A DNA stretch of 64,000 nucleotides from Deefgea salmonis (GCF_020531905.1 NZ_JAJAWG010000001.1:496001-560000); one strand, 5' to 3'; shown: positions 1 to 8,898, numbered from the stretch's first letter. Made by a program: numbers and translations. Notes: a model not told the origin generated them from the sequence alone.

Positions 1-453
1 CAGCGGCGTATGCCATTCCTCGAAATACACTTTGGGTCGCCATACAAAGTGCGTCGCAGCGAATTTGGCGGCAGCAATCTGCGCGCTTAACTCGGCAATT
101 AAGGCATTGGCGCGCTCAGTACAGTCGAGCAATAAACCCAAGGTGCGAATCATATTAAAGATACCGGCGATGCTGCGCTGATTAAAAAACAGCACTTCAT
201 AGCCCGCCAAAACACACTCTTTAACCATCTCGCCTTGTAAGCTTGAATACGCCAAAATCAAATCGGGTTCAACTGCCAATATTTTTTCGACTTTGGCACT
301 CGAAAACCCGCAAATAATCGGATGATTTTTAGTCACGCCAGCAGGGTGGCGCGAAAAGGCCGAGATACCCACAATGCGCTGCTGTTGCCCCAAGGCATAC
401 AGCACTTCGACGGTTTCGCTACTTAAACAAGCAATTCTTTGCGGGCCGTGCAT
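1..453 (-). CDS. BtuF-like cobalamin-binding protein, 3' end cut by window
   Basis: The reading frame is open from an ATG at 451-453 to the window edge (151 codons) and has no stop inside. The product starts MHGPQRIACLSSETVEVLYALG and carries the periplasmic-binding-protein fold signature of BtuF/FepB proteins (VGISAFSRHP, KILAVEPDLILAYSS, GLLLDCTERA). BtuF-type proteins bind vitamin B12 or cobinamide for an ABC importer. It begins 8 bases after the stop of the threonine-phosphate decarboxylase and is last seen in the riboswitch-led B12 operon. No signal peptide precedes the domain, so either this is a cytoplasmic paralogue or the protein is exported by an unusual route. Family call is firm; its exact role is inferred from context. 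Confidence 0.8.
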   Translation of the reverse strand, partial: MHGPQRIACLSSETVEVLYALGQQQRIVGISAFSRHPAGVTKNHPIICGFSSAKVEKILAVEPDLILAYSSLQGEMVKECVLAGYEVLFFNQRSIAGIFNMIRTLGLLLDCTERANALIAELSAQIAAAKFAATHFVWRPKVYFEEWHTPL

Positions 454-461
454 GCTGACTC

Positions 462-1514
462 CTAAGTCGATTGAGCTTGCGCTGCAGCGCGCGCTAAACG
501 CTGCGCAAACTGCGCTTGTTGCTGCAGCGTTAACGCGCCAAAACGCAGCGCATTAACACCAACATCTTGGGTATTGAACACCCGAGCATATATGCCATTG
601 GCTGCCAGCGCATACCCCCATTGATCAATCTGATCGACCACACAAAACTGCATCAGTGGATGCTCGCTGCTTGGGATTAAACCGTGCGTCATTAATTGCG
701 CGCGCATCGCTTGGCCTGCTTGCTGCAAACACGTTTTTTGCAATTGCTGCCACGCCACATCCGCTAAGGCCAATTGTCCAGCCCATAATGCGGGGCCACT
801 CACCGACCATGGGCCGATGATTTGCGCCAAAGCCGCCAATATGGCTTGATCAGTAAAAACAAGCCCCAAACGCAGCCCTGCCAAACCAAAAAACTTGCCA
901 ATACCACGCAAAACAATCAAGCCAGAGCGATGAGGCTGACTCGCGGCTTGGCACACACTCTCAGCGGCATCAACATCAATAAAGGCTTCATCAACAATTA
1001 ACCAAGCACCACGCGCGGCCAATCTGGCGTGCATGGCCAATAGCTGCTGCGCCGTCCAACAGTGCCCATCAGGATTATTGGGATTGACTAAAATCAGCAC
1101 GTCCAGCGTATCGAGCGCGGCATCGATCTCGTCTCGCGCCAGTACACACATCACATGCCCTGCCAACTGCCAACGCCATGCATGCTCGGCATACGACAAG
1201 CGTAAAACGCCGACGCGGCAAGGCGCGCGCAACTGCGGCAAAGCCACAATTGCCGCTTGCGATCCCGCCACCGGCAAACACTGGGCACTGCCGTAATATT
1301 GTTTCAGCACCACCCCAAACTCAGCGCTGATTTGCGGCAAACGCTGCGCGACCGATTCGGGCATCGCCGGCAAAGGGTAGCTGTAAGGCGAAATCCCCGT
1401 TGAGCAATCGAGCCAATCGGCGTCACCGCCACCAAAACGCGCTTGTACTGCCAATAAATTGCCACCATGCCGTGGCGCTGCATGACATGGCCTGCCCTGT
1501 TTAAAATCAGCCAC
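462..1514 (-). CDS. cobD: L-threonine-O-3-phosphate decarboxylase (aminotransferase fold)
   Basis: This 350-residue PLP enzyme of the CobD/CobC family should make (R)-1-amino-2-propanol phosphate, the linker that CbiB attaches to adenosylcobyric acid. Visible motifs are the N-terminal HGGN (about residue 16), NPNNPDG (144-150), DEAFID (175-180) and the PLP-lysine segment RGIGKFFGLAGLRLG with Lys207. The start is GTG at 1514, and the gene overlaps the end of cbiB by 8 bases, which implies translational coupling. Salmonella calls this enzyme CobD; other species call the orthologue CobC. Context in the B12 operon separates it from histidinol-phosphate aminotransferases, which share the fold. Confidence 0.88.
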   Translation of the reverse strand: MADFKQGRPCHAAPRHGGNLLAVQARFGGGDADWLDCSTGISPYSYPLPAMPESVAQRLPQISAEFGVVLKQYYGSAQCLPVAGSQAAIVALPQLRAPCRVGVLRLSYAEHAWRWQLAGHVMCVLARDEIDAALDTLDVLILVNPNNPDGHCWTAQQLLAMHARLAARGAWLIVDEAFIDVDAAESVCQAASQPHRSGLIVLRGIGKFFGLAGLRLGLVFTDQAILAALAQIIGPWSVSGPALWAGQLALADVAWQQLQKTCLQQAGQAMRAQLMTHGLIPSSEHPLMQFCVVDQIDQWGYALAANGIYARVFNTQDVGVNALRFGALTLQQQAQFAQRLARAAAQAQST

Positions 1515-2460
1515 TATGAATCACCATCGCAAAGAATAAAACCAAAACCATCCCGCCCAGCCAACATGCCAGCGTAGTTTGAATGAGCTGAATGCTACGC
1601 GCGATATCTGGCGCACTAGCCAACGGGCCAAAGCCTAATTCAGGCCGCAGCTCAATTTGACCATGATAAGGCGCCGCACCGCCCAAGCGAATCCCCAGCG
1701 CGCCAGCGCCCGCGGCCATCACCGGGCCGGCATTGGGGCTATCCCACAGCGGCGCTTGCTGTCGCCATGCCATGAACGCCAATCGAGTTTGCCCAAGCAA
1801 AGCGTAAGATACCGCACACAATCGCGCTGGCACCCAATTGAGCACATCATCCATGCGCGCCGCACAACGGCCAAAGCGCAGCCATTTTTGCGTTTTGTAG
1901 CCCCACATCGCATCCAAGGTATTGGCCAAGCGATGTACGAGCGCGCCCGCGCCACCCAATAGCATGAAATAAAACAAACTGGCAAAAATCGCATCCGCGC
2001 CATTCTCTAAACACGATTCCACCGCACCAGCGGCGACTTGGGATGCATCGAGCGCTTGGCAATCACGGCTGACAATTTTTTGCAATTGCGTGCGCGCCAA
2101 GGGTAAATCGCCAGCCAATAACGGCGCACCAATTGCCGCCACATGCGCTAATAAACTTTTTGCGCCCAGCGAAAACCACAACGCCCAAGCATCGAGCGCA
2201 TACGCCCATAGCGGCGAATATTGCATGACTTGCCAGCGCAGCCCAATAAACACGCCCAGCGCACCGCCGACTAAAATCAGCCAAGCCAAGCCACCGCGAA
2301 GCACCAAGCCAGCACCGCGATTGAATCGCTGCGCTAGCGTGTTGGCAAGTCGGCCAAAGCCAACTAAAGGATGGTAGCGACGTGGCTCTCCCCAGCAGCA
2401 TTCGAGCAGCAGCGCAACGCACAGCGCCGCCAATAGTCCGGTGGGGTTAAGCCACATCAT
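1507..2460 (-). CDS. cbiB: Adenosylcobinamide-phosphate synthase CbiB
   Basis: The 317-residue integral membrane protein matches CbiB (called CobD in Pseudomonas nomenclature). Typical features are the N-terminal LLLECCWGEPRRYHPLVGFGRLA, where family members have D/E-x-x-x-G-D/E-P-x-x-x-H-P, the loop VSRDCQALDASQVAAGAVES, and AGPVMAAGAGALGIRLGG near the C-terminus. It has several hydrophobic spans and sits in the inner membrane. It couples adenosylcobyric acid to aminopropanol phosphate supplied by the next gene. It starts 2 bases after the btuB stop, so it is in the same riboswitch-controlled transcript. Confidence 0.92.
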   Translation of the reverse strand: MMWLNPTGLLAALCVALLLECCWGEPRRYHPLVGFGRLANTLAQRFNRGAGLVLRGGLAWLILVGGALGVFIGLRWQVMQYSPLWAYALDAWALWFSLGAKSLLAHVAAIGAPLLAGDLPLARTQLQKIVSRDCQALDASQVAAGAVESCLENGADAIFASLFYFMLLGGAGALVHRLANTLDAMWGYKTQKWLRFGRCAARMDDVLNWVPARLCAVSYALLGQTRLAFMAWRQQAPLWDSPNAGPVMAAGAGALGIRLGGAAPYHGQIELRPELGFGPLASAPDIARSIQLIQTTLACWLGGMVLVLFFAMVIHSG

Positions 2461-2462
2461 AC

Positions 2463-4337
2463 TTACTTAGGCTGCCAGCGCACACTGACAATCCCATTCA
2501 CACCCAAACTACCGTAATCTTTGGCCAATTGATAATCACGATTAAATAGATTATTCACGCGAGCATGCAATGACCAATCTTTATCCAGCTGATAGCTCGC
2601 TGCCAAATTAGTCAGCGCGTAGCCAGCCAAGACTTTCTTATTGGCGGCATCATCAAAACGCTGGCCTTGCGCCTGCATTTCAACACGCGCCATCCAAACT
2701 GGCGTTTGTAAACCCACATACGCTACGCCAGCGTGCTTAGCGCGGCGCGCCAATTGGCGGTCTTTATTCGCACCCGAGGAGGTATCTCTCGCATCGAGAT
2801 AGTCGTAGCTCGCGCCAGCGATATACCCCGCAGATTGCCAATCAGCAGTCAGCGTTGCGCCACCTAATTTAGCGGTGCCGATATTGCTCGGCTGCCACAG
2901 ACCTGACGGCGTTGGTGCCCATTCAATCAAATTGGTGACTTTATTTTCATACACCGTGAGCGAGCTTTGGAAGCGATTAGTGGCAAAGCGAACAAACACT
3001 TCCTTACTATTGGATTCTTCAGGCTTAACGTTTGGATTACCTGAACCTGGCCAATACAAATCATTAAAGCTTGGCGCTTTAAATGCGGTGCCCATGGTGG
3101 TGCCAAGCGACCAATCATCATTGGCTTGCCAAGCCAAGCCCAGCGTGCCGGTGTTATTGCGGCCGTATTGCGAATTGTCGTCGCTTCGACCATTTAATTG
3201 CAGCGTCACGTCCGACACCGTCACCAAATACGCCGCCAAAACGCTATTAATTCGGCGATGGTCAACACTGTAATCAGTGTCACTCGTTACTTTTTGCCCT
3301 AGCGTTTCCGCGCCCACTTGCACTGTGCCACCCAAAATCGACAAGTCATTCACCCACGACAATAAGCTTTGCTGGGTTTTGATTTTGTTGACTTGATCGC
3401 GATAATCATTCGCTGACAATGGGGTGTAATTTTTGCCTTCGTCAATACTGGTACCGGCCTTTAAATGGCTAGTCCAGATGTCATTCCATTGATTTTTTGA
3501 CCAAACATTGGCGCTACCATTGAATGACTTGTCGCGATAATCGTAGCTTTGCGCTACTGGCTTAAACGCAGAATTACTGATTGAACTGTCGTAATGATTT
3601 TCACCCCACGCACCCAAAGCGCTTACGCCAAAAGCATGCTGAGCGTTGATTTTATGCTGGGCTGCGAGCGACAGACTGTTATTTTCATAACCGTCTTGAT
3701 CAGGATTGTAATTGCTGTTTTTTGGATTCACGATGGCGTTAATACCATCGGTTTTAAAATGCGCGGCGGTGATTGAATAGCGCGTTGATGCATCACCACC
3801 GGCTAGCGTGGCTTTGGCATCGACGGTATTGTGATTGCCATAACCGATTTCGGCGCTCGATTTAGCATCGCCTTGACGAGTAAAAATCTGAATCACGCCG
3901 CCAATGGCGCCGCTGCCATATAAGCTGGCGGCTGGGCCGCGCAAAATCTCAACCCGCTCAATTTGATCTAATGGAATATTTTGCAGCGATGCACCGCCCA
4001 GCGTGGCCGAGCCAAAATTAACGCCGTCGATCAACACCAAGGTTTGCGAGTTATTCGCGCCGCGTAAGTAAACCGAAGTCGATTTACCCGGACCGCCCAA
4101 ATTACTAATTTGGATGCCAGGCTGGCGCGACAGTACTTCTTGTAAGCTGGAGTTGCCTTGTGCGGCGATGGCCTCACGATCGAGTACGGTGACATCACCG
4201 ACCACTTCGCGCAGTGGCTGCGCAATACGCGTGGCGGTGACAACTACGTCGTCAAGCTGGGTGACTTCGGCCATCGCTGGCAAGGTCGCCAAGGCCGACA
4301 AAATCAATAGGTAGGTTTTGCTGATGCTGGTGTTCAT
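2463..4337 (-). CDS. btuB: TonB-dependent vitamin B12 outer-membrane receptor BtuB
   Basis: The 624-residue protein has a signal peptide ending near AMA (residue 23), a TonB box DDVVVTATR soon after, a plug domain (RQPGIQISNLGG, VYLRGANNSQTLVLIDGV, ERVEILRGPAASLYGSGAIGG) and a beta-barrel that ends in VSVRWQPK. The length equals BtuB of enterobacteria. It takes up cobalamin across the outer membrane using TonB energy. A cobalamin riboswitch lies upstream and B12 salvage genes follow, which supports the substrate call. The final residue is Lys rather than an aromatic, slightly unlike most barrels. The ATG at 4337 has a GGAG Shine-Dalgarno. Confidence 0.93.
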   Translation of the reverse strand: MNTSISKTYLLILSALATLPAMAEVTQLDDVVVTATRIAQPLREVVGDVTVLDREAIAAQGNSSLQEVLSRQPGIQISNLGGPGKSTSVYLRGANNSQTLVLIDGVNFGSATLGGASLQNIPLDQIERVEILRGPAASLYGSGAIGGVIQIFTRQGDAKSSAEIGYGNHNTVDAKATLAGGDASTRYSITAAHFKTDGINAIVNPKNSNYNPDQDGYENNSLSLAAQHKINAQHAFGVSALGAWGENHYDSSISNSAFKPVAQSYDYRDKSFNGSANVWSKNQWNDIWTSHLKAGTSIDEGKNYTPLSANDYRDQVNKIKTQQSLLSWVNDLSILGGTVQVGAETLGQKVTSDTDYSVDHRRINSVLAAYLVTVSDVTLQLNGRSDDNSQYGRNNTGTLGLAWQANDDWSLGTTMGTAFKAPSFNDLYWPGSGNPNVKPEESNSKEVFVRFATNRFQSSLTVYENKVTNLIEWAPTPSGLWQPSNIGTAKLGGATLTADWQSAGYIAGASYDYLDARDTSSGANKDRQLARRAKHAGVAYVGLQTPVWMARVEMQAQGQRFDDAANKKVLAGYALTNLAASYQLDKDWSLHARVNNLFNRDYQLAKDYGSLGVNGIVSVRWQPK

Positions 4338-4479
4338 TTAGGTCTCCGGCAATACGCCCGTTGCATATTGCATATTAAAAACAGGAAACCGCGCAGAACA
4401 CATCACCATCGCATCAACGACAAAGACCATTCCGCCACGGCGTCCCTGCCAGTGCGTCAATCTCGCTCAATTGCGAGCA

Positions 4480-4700
4480 ACAAGGCCGGTCTCCGGGCTA
4501 ATCAGAAAAATACATCGCCTTCCCACCTACTGCAGCGCTTGAATGGCCGATAACGGCCAATAAACGCTAAACATTGAGGCAGTGGCTAAAGCAAAGCGCA
4601 TCGTTGCTGCGCTGTGTTTTGTGATGGATCCACACTGAAATACCGTTGCAGGGGCAGCACAGGGTTTAAACCTGTTTCCCGTTTAAATTAATCGCTTACA
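4480..4700 (-). promoter_or_regulatory. Cobalamin (AdoCbl) riboswitch
   Basis: Read on the minus strand, the leader of btuB contains the conserved landmarks of the cobalamin riboswitch in order: GGGAAAC near 4680, GCTGCCCCTGCAACGGT (about 4637-4653), the B12 box core AGCCACTGCC (about 4577-4587), GGTGGGAAGGCGATGTA (about 4515-4531) and TAGCCCGGAGACCGGCC (4485-4500). The order and spacing match the family. It should turn off btuB and the downstream genes when coenzyme B12 is abundant. About 140 bases separate the aptamer from the btuB start, enough for an expression platform. The rest of 4338-4928 holds no gene. Confidence 0.95.
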
Positions 4701-4882
4701 CGATCAATCACCTTGAATGGCGGGCATTGTAACGTAAACGCTATAGCACCACCTTTCTGGAATATGACTATCGCTTAATTACAAAATCGTATCGGCCGCC
4801 TTCTGTCGAAAAAACAAGCACTTAGTGCGTAACAAGTTCAGCAAACTGATTTTCTAGATTGCAATATTTTTCTGCAAAGAAT

Positions 4883-4896
4883 ATGATCCATATCAA
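4883..4896 (+). promoter_or_regulatory. FNR/ANR-like box upstream of gbsR-cioAB
   Basis: The 14-mer ATGATCCATATCAA differs from the FNR consensus TTGAT-N4-ATCAA only at the first base. Its centre lies about 39 bases before the regulator's ATG. Class II activation would place the transcript start just past the start codon, so the site more likely overlaps or blocks the promoter. The regulatory role is inferred from the motif and its position. Confidence 0.6.
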
Positions 4897-4928
4897 ATTT
4901 CACAAATTACTGAAAATTCAAAACATTC

Positions 4929-5489
4929 ATGAACCTCACTCCTTTGATTCAATCGTTTGTGCTGCACTTTGGCGAGATGGGTAGCCGCTGGGGCATCAAT
5001 CGCACCGTTGGCCAAATGTACGCTCTGCTGTTTGTTAGCGAAAAGCCACTTAACGCCGATGAAATGGCCGAAGCGCTGGGCTTTTCCCGCTCGAACGTCA
5101 GCATGGGGCTCAAAGAGTTGGAGTCTTGGCGATTGGTGAAATTGCAGCATTTCCCTGGGGATCGCCGCGAATACTATTCAACGCCCGAGGATGTGTGGGC
5201 GATTTTTAAAACGCTGGCCGATGAAAGAAAAAAACGTGAAGTAGAACCAACGCTGTCGATGCTGCGCGAAGCACTGATGGAAACGCCCGCCAACGAAGCC
5301 GAGCGCCATGCGCAGGCCCGAATGGGCCAAATGCACGATTTGATTGACCTAACTACCAGCTGGTTTAGTGACATTCAAAAATTAGACGTTGAAACACTGA
5401 AAAAGCTCATGACGCTGGGCGCTCAAGTACAAAAGTTTTTAGAGTTCAAACAAAAATTATCATTCCCTCGCTCAAGCGAGAAAGAGTAA
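4929..5489 (+). CDS. GbsR/MarR-family transcriptional regulator
   Basis: This 186-residue protein has the GbsR signature at its N-terminus (FVLHFGEMGSRWGINRTVGQ) and a winged helix-turn-helix around residues 42-66 (DEMAEALGFSRSNVSMGLKEL, then GDRREYYS for the wing). GbsR-type proteins are dimeric cytoplasmic repressors; the inducer here is unknown. The C-terminal half is helical and charged. It lies 9 bases before the oxidase subunit I gene and is almost certainly co-transcribed with it, so it may control the oxidase. The ATG at 4929 is chosen because family members start directly with this segment. Confidence 0.85.
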   Translation: MNLTPLIQSFVLHFGEMGSRWGINRTVGQMYALLFVSEKPLNADEMAEALGFSRSNVSMGLKELESWRLVKLQHFPGDRREYYSTPEDVWAIFKTLADERKKREVEPTLSMLREALMETPANEAERHAQARMGQMHDLIDLTTSWFSDIQKLDVETLKKLMTLGAQVQKFLEFKQKLSFPRSSEKE

Positions 5490-5498
5490 GGAATCAAT

Positions 5499-6830
5499 AT
5501 GCTCCCCGAAGCCACCGGTCTACTCGACCCGATTGTATTAGCGCGAATTCAATTTGCCGCCAATATCACTTTTCATATTTTATTCCCAACGATTAGCATC
5601 GCCATGGGCTGGGCATTGCTGTTTTTTAAACTGCGCTTTAATGCCACCGGCGAGCAAAAATGGCTGGATGCGTATGGCTTTTGGGTCAAGATTTTTGCGC
5701 TGACTTTTGCGCTGGGCGTGGTGACCGGCATTACGATGAGTTTTCAATTTGGCACCAATTGGCCGGGCTTTATGAAAACCGTCGGCAACATCGCCGGACC
5801 ATTGCTGGCATACGAAGTGCTCACGGCGTTTTTCCTTGAGGCGACTTTCTTGGGCATTATGTTGTTTGGCCAGAAAAAAGTCAGCAATCGGATTCATACG
5901 CTGGCGACGGTGTTAGTCGCTGGTGGCACTACGTTATCGGCATTTTGGATTATTGCGCTCAATTCTTGGATGCAAACGCCGGTTGGCTTTGAAATGATTA
6001 ACGGCCAAGCGCATGCCACCGATTGGTTAGCGATTATTTTCAACCCTTCGATGCCCTATCACTTAAGCCATATGCTGCTGGCTTCAGGCTTAACGGTGGC
6101 GTTTTTACTGGCGGGTGTATCGGCATTTCGCTGGCTCAAAGGCCAACGTGACGCCAGCATTATGGCCTCGCTTAAAACCGGTGTTTTCCTTGCTGCAGCC
6201 TTGATTCCATTGCAAATTTTCTTGGGTGATTTACACGGCATTAATACGCTCAAACATCAACCGGCCAAAATTGCCGCGATTGAAGGGATTTGGCATACCG
6301 AGCGCGGCGCACCGCTAACGTTGTTTGCCCTACCCAATGCAGCAACGCAAACCAATGAATACGCGATTGCGATCCCAAAACTCGCTAGCTTGATTTTAAC
6401 GCACGATATAAATGGTGAGTTGCAAGGCATTAACGCTTTTGCTGATCACCCTCCGGTGGCCAAAGTGTTTTGGAGTTTTCGCGTGATGGTCGGCATGGGC
6501 ATGCTAATGCTCTTGGTGAGCTGGCTGGCGGCATGGCAATTGCGCGGCGGCAAAACTTTGTCACCGATGGTGTGCAAACTCTTGATCGGCATGACGTTTA
6601 GTGGCTGGGTTGCCACCGTTGCTGGCTGGTATGTGACTGAAATTGGGCGTCAACCTTGGTTGGTTTACGGCGTACTTAAAACCAGCGATGCGGCGTCCAA
6701 TGTCGGCGGCGGCATGATTTTAAGCACCTTAATCATGTACCTCACGCTGTATGCCTTCTTACTCGTTTCTTATATTTCGGTGGTGTTTTACCTCGCCAAC
6801 AAAGCAGGCCGCCCTGCTCAGGAGCAATAA
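5499..6830 (+). CDS. cydA: bd-type quinol oxidase subunit I (CioA/CydA)
   Basis: The 443-residue, multi-span membrane protein is subunit I of a cytochrome bd-type ubiquinol oxidase, which reduces oxygen without pumping protons. Heme-ligand regions are visible: FAANITFHILFP (b595 His near residue 27), MPYHLSHMLLA (b558 His), FWSFRVMVGMGM (b558 Met), and the quinol-site GRQPWLVYGVLKT. It is about 80 residues shorter than E. coli CydA, with a short Q-loop, which is the cyanide-insensitive oxidase (CIO) form. It has a good GGA-type ribosome site and precedes subunit II by 2 bases. Confidence 0.92.
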   Translation: MLPEATGLLDPIVLARIQFAANITFHILFPTISIAMGWALLFFKLRFNATGEQKWLDAYGFWVKIFALTFALGVVTGITMSFQFGTNWPGFMKTVGNIAGPLLAYEVLTAFFLEATFLGIMLFGQKKVSNRIHTLATVLVAGGTTLSAFWIIALNSWMQTPVGFEMINGQAHATDWLAIIFNPSMPYHLSHMLLASGLTVAFLLAGVSAFRWLKGQRDASIMASLKTGVFLAAALIPLQIFLGDLHGINTLKHQPAKIAAIEGIWHTERGAPLTLFALPNAATQTNEYAIAIPKLASLILTHDINGELQGINAFADHPPVAKVFWSFRVMVGMGMLMLLVSWLAAWQLRGGKTLSPMVCKLLIGMTFSGWVATVAGWYVTEIGRQPWLVYGVLKTSDAASNVGGGMILSTLIMYLTLYAFLLVSYISVVFYLANKAGRPAQEQ

Positions 6831-6832
6831 TC

Positions 6833-7858
6833 ATGTTGAGCACAATTGATTTGGCCTACTGGCTGCCGGTGATTTTTGCTGGCTTGATGGTGGTGTCGAT
6901 GTTCGCCTATGTTGTTTTGGATGGGTATGACCTTGGCGTCGGCATTTTGCTTGAGCTAGAACCCGATACCAAAGAAAAAGACCAAATGATCGCCTCGATT
7001 GGCCCATTTTGGGATGCCAATGAAACTTGGCTGGTGTTGGGGGTTGGTCTATTGCTGGTCGCCTTTCCTTTAGCACACGGCATTATTCTCACCGCGCTGT
7101 ATTTGCCGGTGGCGTTGATGTTGTTAGGCCTGATTTTACGCGGTGTGGCGTTTGATTTTCGCGTTAAAGCGCGCGCGCATCATCAGCCGCTATGGAATCG
7201 ACTGTTTTTTGTTGGCTCATTACTGGCCACCGTTTCGCAAGGCGTGATGCTCGGTCGCTACATCACCGGTTTTGCGCCCGGCTGGGGTGCTTGGGGCTTT
7301 GCGCTGTTGGTCGGCGTGAGTTTGGCCGCAGCGTATGCGCTATTGGGCGCGGGTTGGTTGTTGATGAAATCAACTGGCGCGTTGCAGCAGCGGGCGATTG
7401 TTTGGGCGCAAGGCAGTTTATGGATTGCTATTTTGGCAACGGTGTTAGTGTCAGTGGCTACGCCGTGGATTAGCCCACGGGTATTTGCGTTGTGGTTTTC
7501 AGTGCCGAACGTATTTTTGCTCGCGCCAGTGCCATTAATGACGGCGATTTTATTTGCTGTGATTGGCTTTGCGCTACCGCGCTTGGCGCAGCGACAAAGA
7601 AACGGCAATGATAATTTTTGCTGGATCCCCTTTGCTGCCACGGTGGGTATCGTTTTACTCTCGTTCTTTGGCTTGGTGTTTAGTATTTTCCCGCATTTGG
7701 TCATCGATCAACTCACCATCTGGCAAGCGGCGAGCAGCCCTGAAGCCTTACTGATTATGTTTTGCGGTGCAGCGATTGTGTTACCGACGATTATTGGCTA
7801 CACAATTTATTCTTACTTTGTATTTTGGGGCAAAGCGAGCGAGCTTAGTTACGACTAA
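6833..7858 (+). CDS. cydB: bd-type quinol oxidase subunit II (CioB/CydB)
   Basis: The 341-residue membrane protein has the CydB hallmarks VVLDGYDLGVGIL (about residues 25-37) and IGPFWDANETWLVLGVGLLL (about 55-75), followed by repeated hydrophobic spans. It is the structural partner of subunit I in the membrane oxidase. It directly follows cydA, and a strong terminator comes 25 bases after its stop. I found no CydX/YbgT-like mini-subunit between the stop and the terminator. Confidence 0.92.
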   Translation: MLSTIDLAYWLPVIFAGLMVVSMFAYVVLDGYDLGVGILLELEPDTKEKDQMIASIGPFWDANETWLVLGVGLLLVAFPLAHGIILTALYLPVALMLLGLILRGVAFDFRVKARAHHQPLWNRLFFVGSLLATVSQGVMLGRYITGFAPGWGAWGFALLVGVSLAAAYALLGAGWLLMKSTGALQQRAIVWAQGSLWIAILATVLVSVATPWISPRVFALWFSVPNVFLLAPVPLMTAILFAVIGFALPRLAQRQRNGNDNFCWIPFAATVGIVLLSFFGLVFSIFPHLVIDQLTIWQAASSPEALLIMFCGAAIVLPTIIGYTIYSYFVFWGKASELSYD

Positions 7859-7883
7859 AGCACCGCGATATGTTCACTTGTTT

Positions 7884-7911
7884 AAGCCATCCTGCGGGAT
7901 GGCTTTTTTTA
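7884..7911 (+). terminator. Rho-independent terminator after cydB
   Basis: AAGCCATCC and GGATGGCTT pair around the loop TGCG-like centre and run into a stretch of seven T residues, closing the gbsR-cydAB operon. Confidence 0.9.
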
Positions 7912-8055
7912 CGCCCTATCCATCCTCCAAATCAATCCAGCTATCAATCTCGACATCAATCGGTTGATGATCACTTTGAGGCCCCGATTTAACTCAGCCC
8001 GTTAATGCACCGCGCTTCTAAACTAAAAACCTAGGCGCAGGCGTAGCCGAGCACC

Positions 8056-8370
8056 TTCGCCGTAGGCGAAACAATGGGTTCTCCGCAGGAGAAATAGTTT
8101 TTCCTTATTTTTTGTTTTGCTGTTTTTTTTCGCCAAAGGCGAAAAACTCAAAAAAAATTTTCTAGCTTCGCCACTCAAACCTAAACCAAGGTTGCGCGGG
8201 CGGCGCGGCGGGCCGTGGCGCGAAAAAACCCAACAACAGCATGATATTAATGTCAGCTTTTGACTTTTTCCCTTGATGGCGCAGCCATCTTCGCCGCAGG
8301 CGAAACCCCAAAAAAATTTTCCAGCTTCGCCACTAACACCTAAACCAGCGTTGCGGGCGGGCGGCGGGCC
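8056..8370. repeat. Non-coding repeat cluster: mini-palindromes and a duplicated ~80-bp unit
   Basis: No gene is seen between 7912 and 8443. Four short palindromes of the form TTCnCC-n3-GGnGAA lie at 8056-8070, 8079-8094, 8129-8145 and 8290-8305. The last two each begin a longer unit: an A-rich tract, TTTTC(T/C)AGCTTCGCCACT, then CCTAAACCA and a G/C-rich end with GGCGGGCC. Copies span about 8131-8213 and 8292-8370. A further hairpin GATGG-CGCAG-CCATC lies at 8275-8289. The two copies are too alike to be chance and look like a dispersed repeat family. Confidence 0.75.
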
Positions 8371-8443
8371 ATTTCCGTTCGTATGATTTCCAGTTGCTTG
8401 TTTTGCATGTAAGATAGTGGTTTTATCTTCACCACCTTCGACG

Positions 8444-8896
8444 ATGAATCAACACCTAATCCGCCGCGCCACCGCCAGTGATGCAAGCCATATTGCCCTG
8501 TTACTCACCCAACTGGGCTACCCCGCCAGCCAAGATCAAGCCACGCAGCGTATTGCCTATATGGCAACGCCATTGAATGCGCTATTTGTTGCTTGCACAG
8601 CACAGAACGACACCCCGCTCGGCCTAGTTGGTATCCATCTATTGCCCATGCTGCACTGCAGCGCCCTACTTGGCAAAATCACCGGGCTGGTCGTTGATGC
8701 AAACTATCGCGGCCAAGGTGTTGGATCTGCGCTGATGCAAGCGGCAATTGATTTTGCCACTGAGCATCAAGCGCCCAGAATCGAAATCATCAGTGGCAAC
8801 CATCGCCCAGAAGCGCATGCTTTCTACCGAAAATTAGGCTGCGTAGCCACCGAGCAAACCAAATTTAATCTGCTCACGCCGGTACACAGCGCATAA
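8444..8896 (+). CDS. GNAT-family N-acetyltransferase
   Basis: The product of about 150 residues begins MNQHLIRRATASDASHIALLL, the usual first strand and helix of GNAT enzymes. The acetyl-CoA loop is visible as LVVDANYRGQGVGSALMQAAIDFA (motif A, R/Q-x-x-G-x-G/A), followed by IEIISGNHRPEAHAFYRKLGC (motif B). The substrate cannot be told; such enzymes acetylate small amines, antibiotics or proteins. The ATG at 8444 is preferred over an upstream GTG at 8417 because the fold starts there, although neither has a good ribosome site. It stands alone between a repeat cluster and a hairpin. Confidence 0.88.
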   Translation: MNQHLIRRATASDASHIALLLTQLGYPASQDQATQRIAYMATPLNALFVACTAQNDTPLGLVGIHLLPMLHCSALLGKITGLVVDANYRGQGVGSALMQAAIDFATEHQAPRIEIISGNHRPEAHAFYRKLGCVATEQTKFNLLTPVHSA

Positions 8897-8898
8897 AA

